DNA of 14,159 nucleotides. It comes from JBLKSS01 sp047607725. Its GTDB lineage: Bacteria > Pseudomonadota > Gammaproteobacteria > Enterobacterales > Enterobacteriaceae. Below, in pieces: positions 13,632 to 14,159 of this stretch. Location: positions 1-14,159 of the forward strand of contig NZ_JBLKSS010000143.1 in NCBI RefSeq assembly GCF_047607725.1. The letters are read 5' to 3'. The first letter of the stretch is position 1. The number at the start of each line of letters is the position of its first letter. The position numbers were made by a program, and so were the translations under genes. Below the pieces are notes generated by a model that saw only the letters and a program-made list of their open reading frames with translations, searched no databases and was not told the DNA's origin.

Positions 13632-14105
13632 AGTTATTGAAGATGATGTCCATTATTTTTTTAATGGGCGCAATTCATGAAACAAACCCCACGAAAACCC
13701 TCAAGACGTCGTCCCAATTTCCCGCTGGACTTTAACAGTAAGCTGGTTGAGCAGGCGCTCCAGCCCGGCGTATCCATTGCCAAGCTGGCACGGGATAACG
13801 GTATCAATGACCATTTGCTGTTCAACTGGCGCCAGCTCTACCGTCAGGGCAAGTTCGGTGTCCAACCTAAAATCCCTACTACACAGCAGGCTGAGCTACT
13901 GGCGGTTACACTCACCGCCGAACCATCACCCTTACGTTCTCCTTTACCCTCTGCCGAACCAGTTACTTGCGACATTGAGTTCACCTGTGCCCGGTTACGG
14001 CTGGCCGGCAATCTGACACCGGCGCTGTTATGCGCACTTATCCATGAAGTCAAAGGCCCGCAATCATGATGGGGAATTAACAGACGGCGCTGGGCGTACG
14101 CTTAC
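13593..14105 (+). mobile_element. Reduced IS66-family element (tnpA only, ~513 bp)
   Basis: Begins GTAAGCGTACGCCC and ends with its inverse, as expected for IS66-family termini (5'-GTAA). Inside is only tnpA; tnpB and tnpC, which make IS66 elements about 2.5 kb, are missing. The right terminal repeat starts within the tnpA stop codon. Real IS66 insertions have 8-bp direct target duplications. Here the left flank is CCTTAAAG and the right flank is its reverse complement, CTTTAAGG, so this is not a simple insertion. Either an internally deleted element or a false join. Confidence 0.6.
13677..14069 (+). CDS. tnpA: IS66-family accessory transposition protein TnpA
   Basis: A 130-residue protein of the IS66 OrfA/TnpA type: a basic N-terminus (MKQTPRKPSRRRPNF), then a helix-turn-helix of the transposase-8 type at about residues 20-56 (KLVEQALQPGVSIAKLARDN, GINDHLLFNWRQLYRQGKFG), a variable middle and a conserved C-terminal strand region (CTCARL-like, seen as EFTCARLRLAGNLTPALLCAL). 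It binds DNA and is needed with TnpB and the DDE transposase TnpC. Alone it should not move the element. The stop codon overlaps a possible tnpB start (ATGATG), the usual coupling, but tnpB does not follow. Confidence 0.85.
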   Translation: MKQTPRKPSRRRPNFPLDFNSKLVEQALQPGVSIAKLARDNGINDHLLFNWRQLYRQGKFGVQPKIPTTQQAELLAVTLTAEPSPLRSPLPSAEPVTCDIEFTCARLRLAGNLTPALLCALIHEVKGPQS

Positions 14106-14159
14106 CTTTAAGGCGGGTACGCCGGCATCGATTAATAGCGGATAGGCGTCGTCAGCGCG
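14067..14159. repeat. Right arm of the 93-bp perfect inverted repeat
   Basis: Exact reverse complement of 13539-13631, starting TGATGGGG inside the tnpA stop region and running to the last base of the window. Confidence 0.97.
14106..14159 (-). pseudogene. Inverted duplicate fragment of the VOC gene
   Basis: These 54 bases, read on the minus strand, repeat the end of the VOC gene fragment (13539-13592) without a single change. Lack of any divergence points to a very recent duplication or an artificial fold-back at the sequence end. Confidence 0.85.

Overview
The window looks like a stretch of an enterobacterial chromosome from a host-associated lineage that is losing genes, most like Sodalis or its relatives. 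This assignment is inferred from protein resemblance and the decay pattern, not from any search. From about 450 to 10490 the gene order is the E. coli rpoH-ftsX-ftsE-ftsY / rsmD-yhhL / yhhN / tusA / yhhQ-dcrB / yhhS neighbourhood. Many short indels, an internal deletion, two insertion-sequence ends and loss of the expected zntA mark ongoing decay. One ambiguous base (N at 11109) and several indels in short homopolymers mean that sequencing error must be considered for each frameshift.

Left edge (1-381): the end of an IS21-like element with tandem terminal repeats and the first codons of a leftward ORF, then non-coding DNA and the rpoH terminator. Leftward operon (453-4632): ftsY, ftsE, ftsX, then rpoH. 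rpoH (heat-shock sigma factor) and ftsY (SRP receptor) are intact. ftsE and ftsX, the divisome ABC transporter pair, each carry a one-base frameshift. rpoH has a recognisable sigma-E type promoter and an extended -10 promoter. Rightward from 4862: rsmD overlaps the small membrane-protein gene yhhL. Then come a leftward DUF1820 gene, yhhN, leftward tusA, yhhQ (queuosine-precursor transporter), dcrB (lipoprotein) and leftward yhhS (MFS transporter). A compact preQ1-I-like riboswitch appears to lie just ahead of yhhQ and to include its Shine-Dalgarno.

The right third (10489-14159) is accessory and eroded. It holds a frameshifted HSL-type alpha/beta hydrolase, a glutathione S-transferase that has lost most of its glutathione-binding domain by an in-frame deletion, and a 700-base AT-rich tract with hairpins and two tiny ORFs. 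A frameshifted VOC/glyoxalase-like gene follows, interrupted by an IS66-family element reduced to about 513 bp with only tnpA. The last 93 bases are an exact inverted copy of 13539-13631, covering the IS end plus its flank. This fold-back is either an assembly or library artefact or a real inverted duplication.

Functional threads: cell division and membrane targeting (ftsYEX), stress sigma factor (rpoH), tRNA and rRNA modification (tusA for s2U34, yhhQ for queuosine, rsmD for 16S m2G966), and transport. I see no CRISPR array, tRNA or rRNA. The best candidates for something little described are the riboswitch, the ~25-bp tandem repeats between yhhQ and dcrB, and the structured AT-rich tract at 12600-13250.
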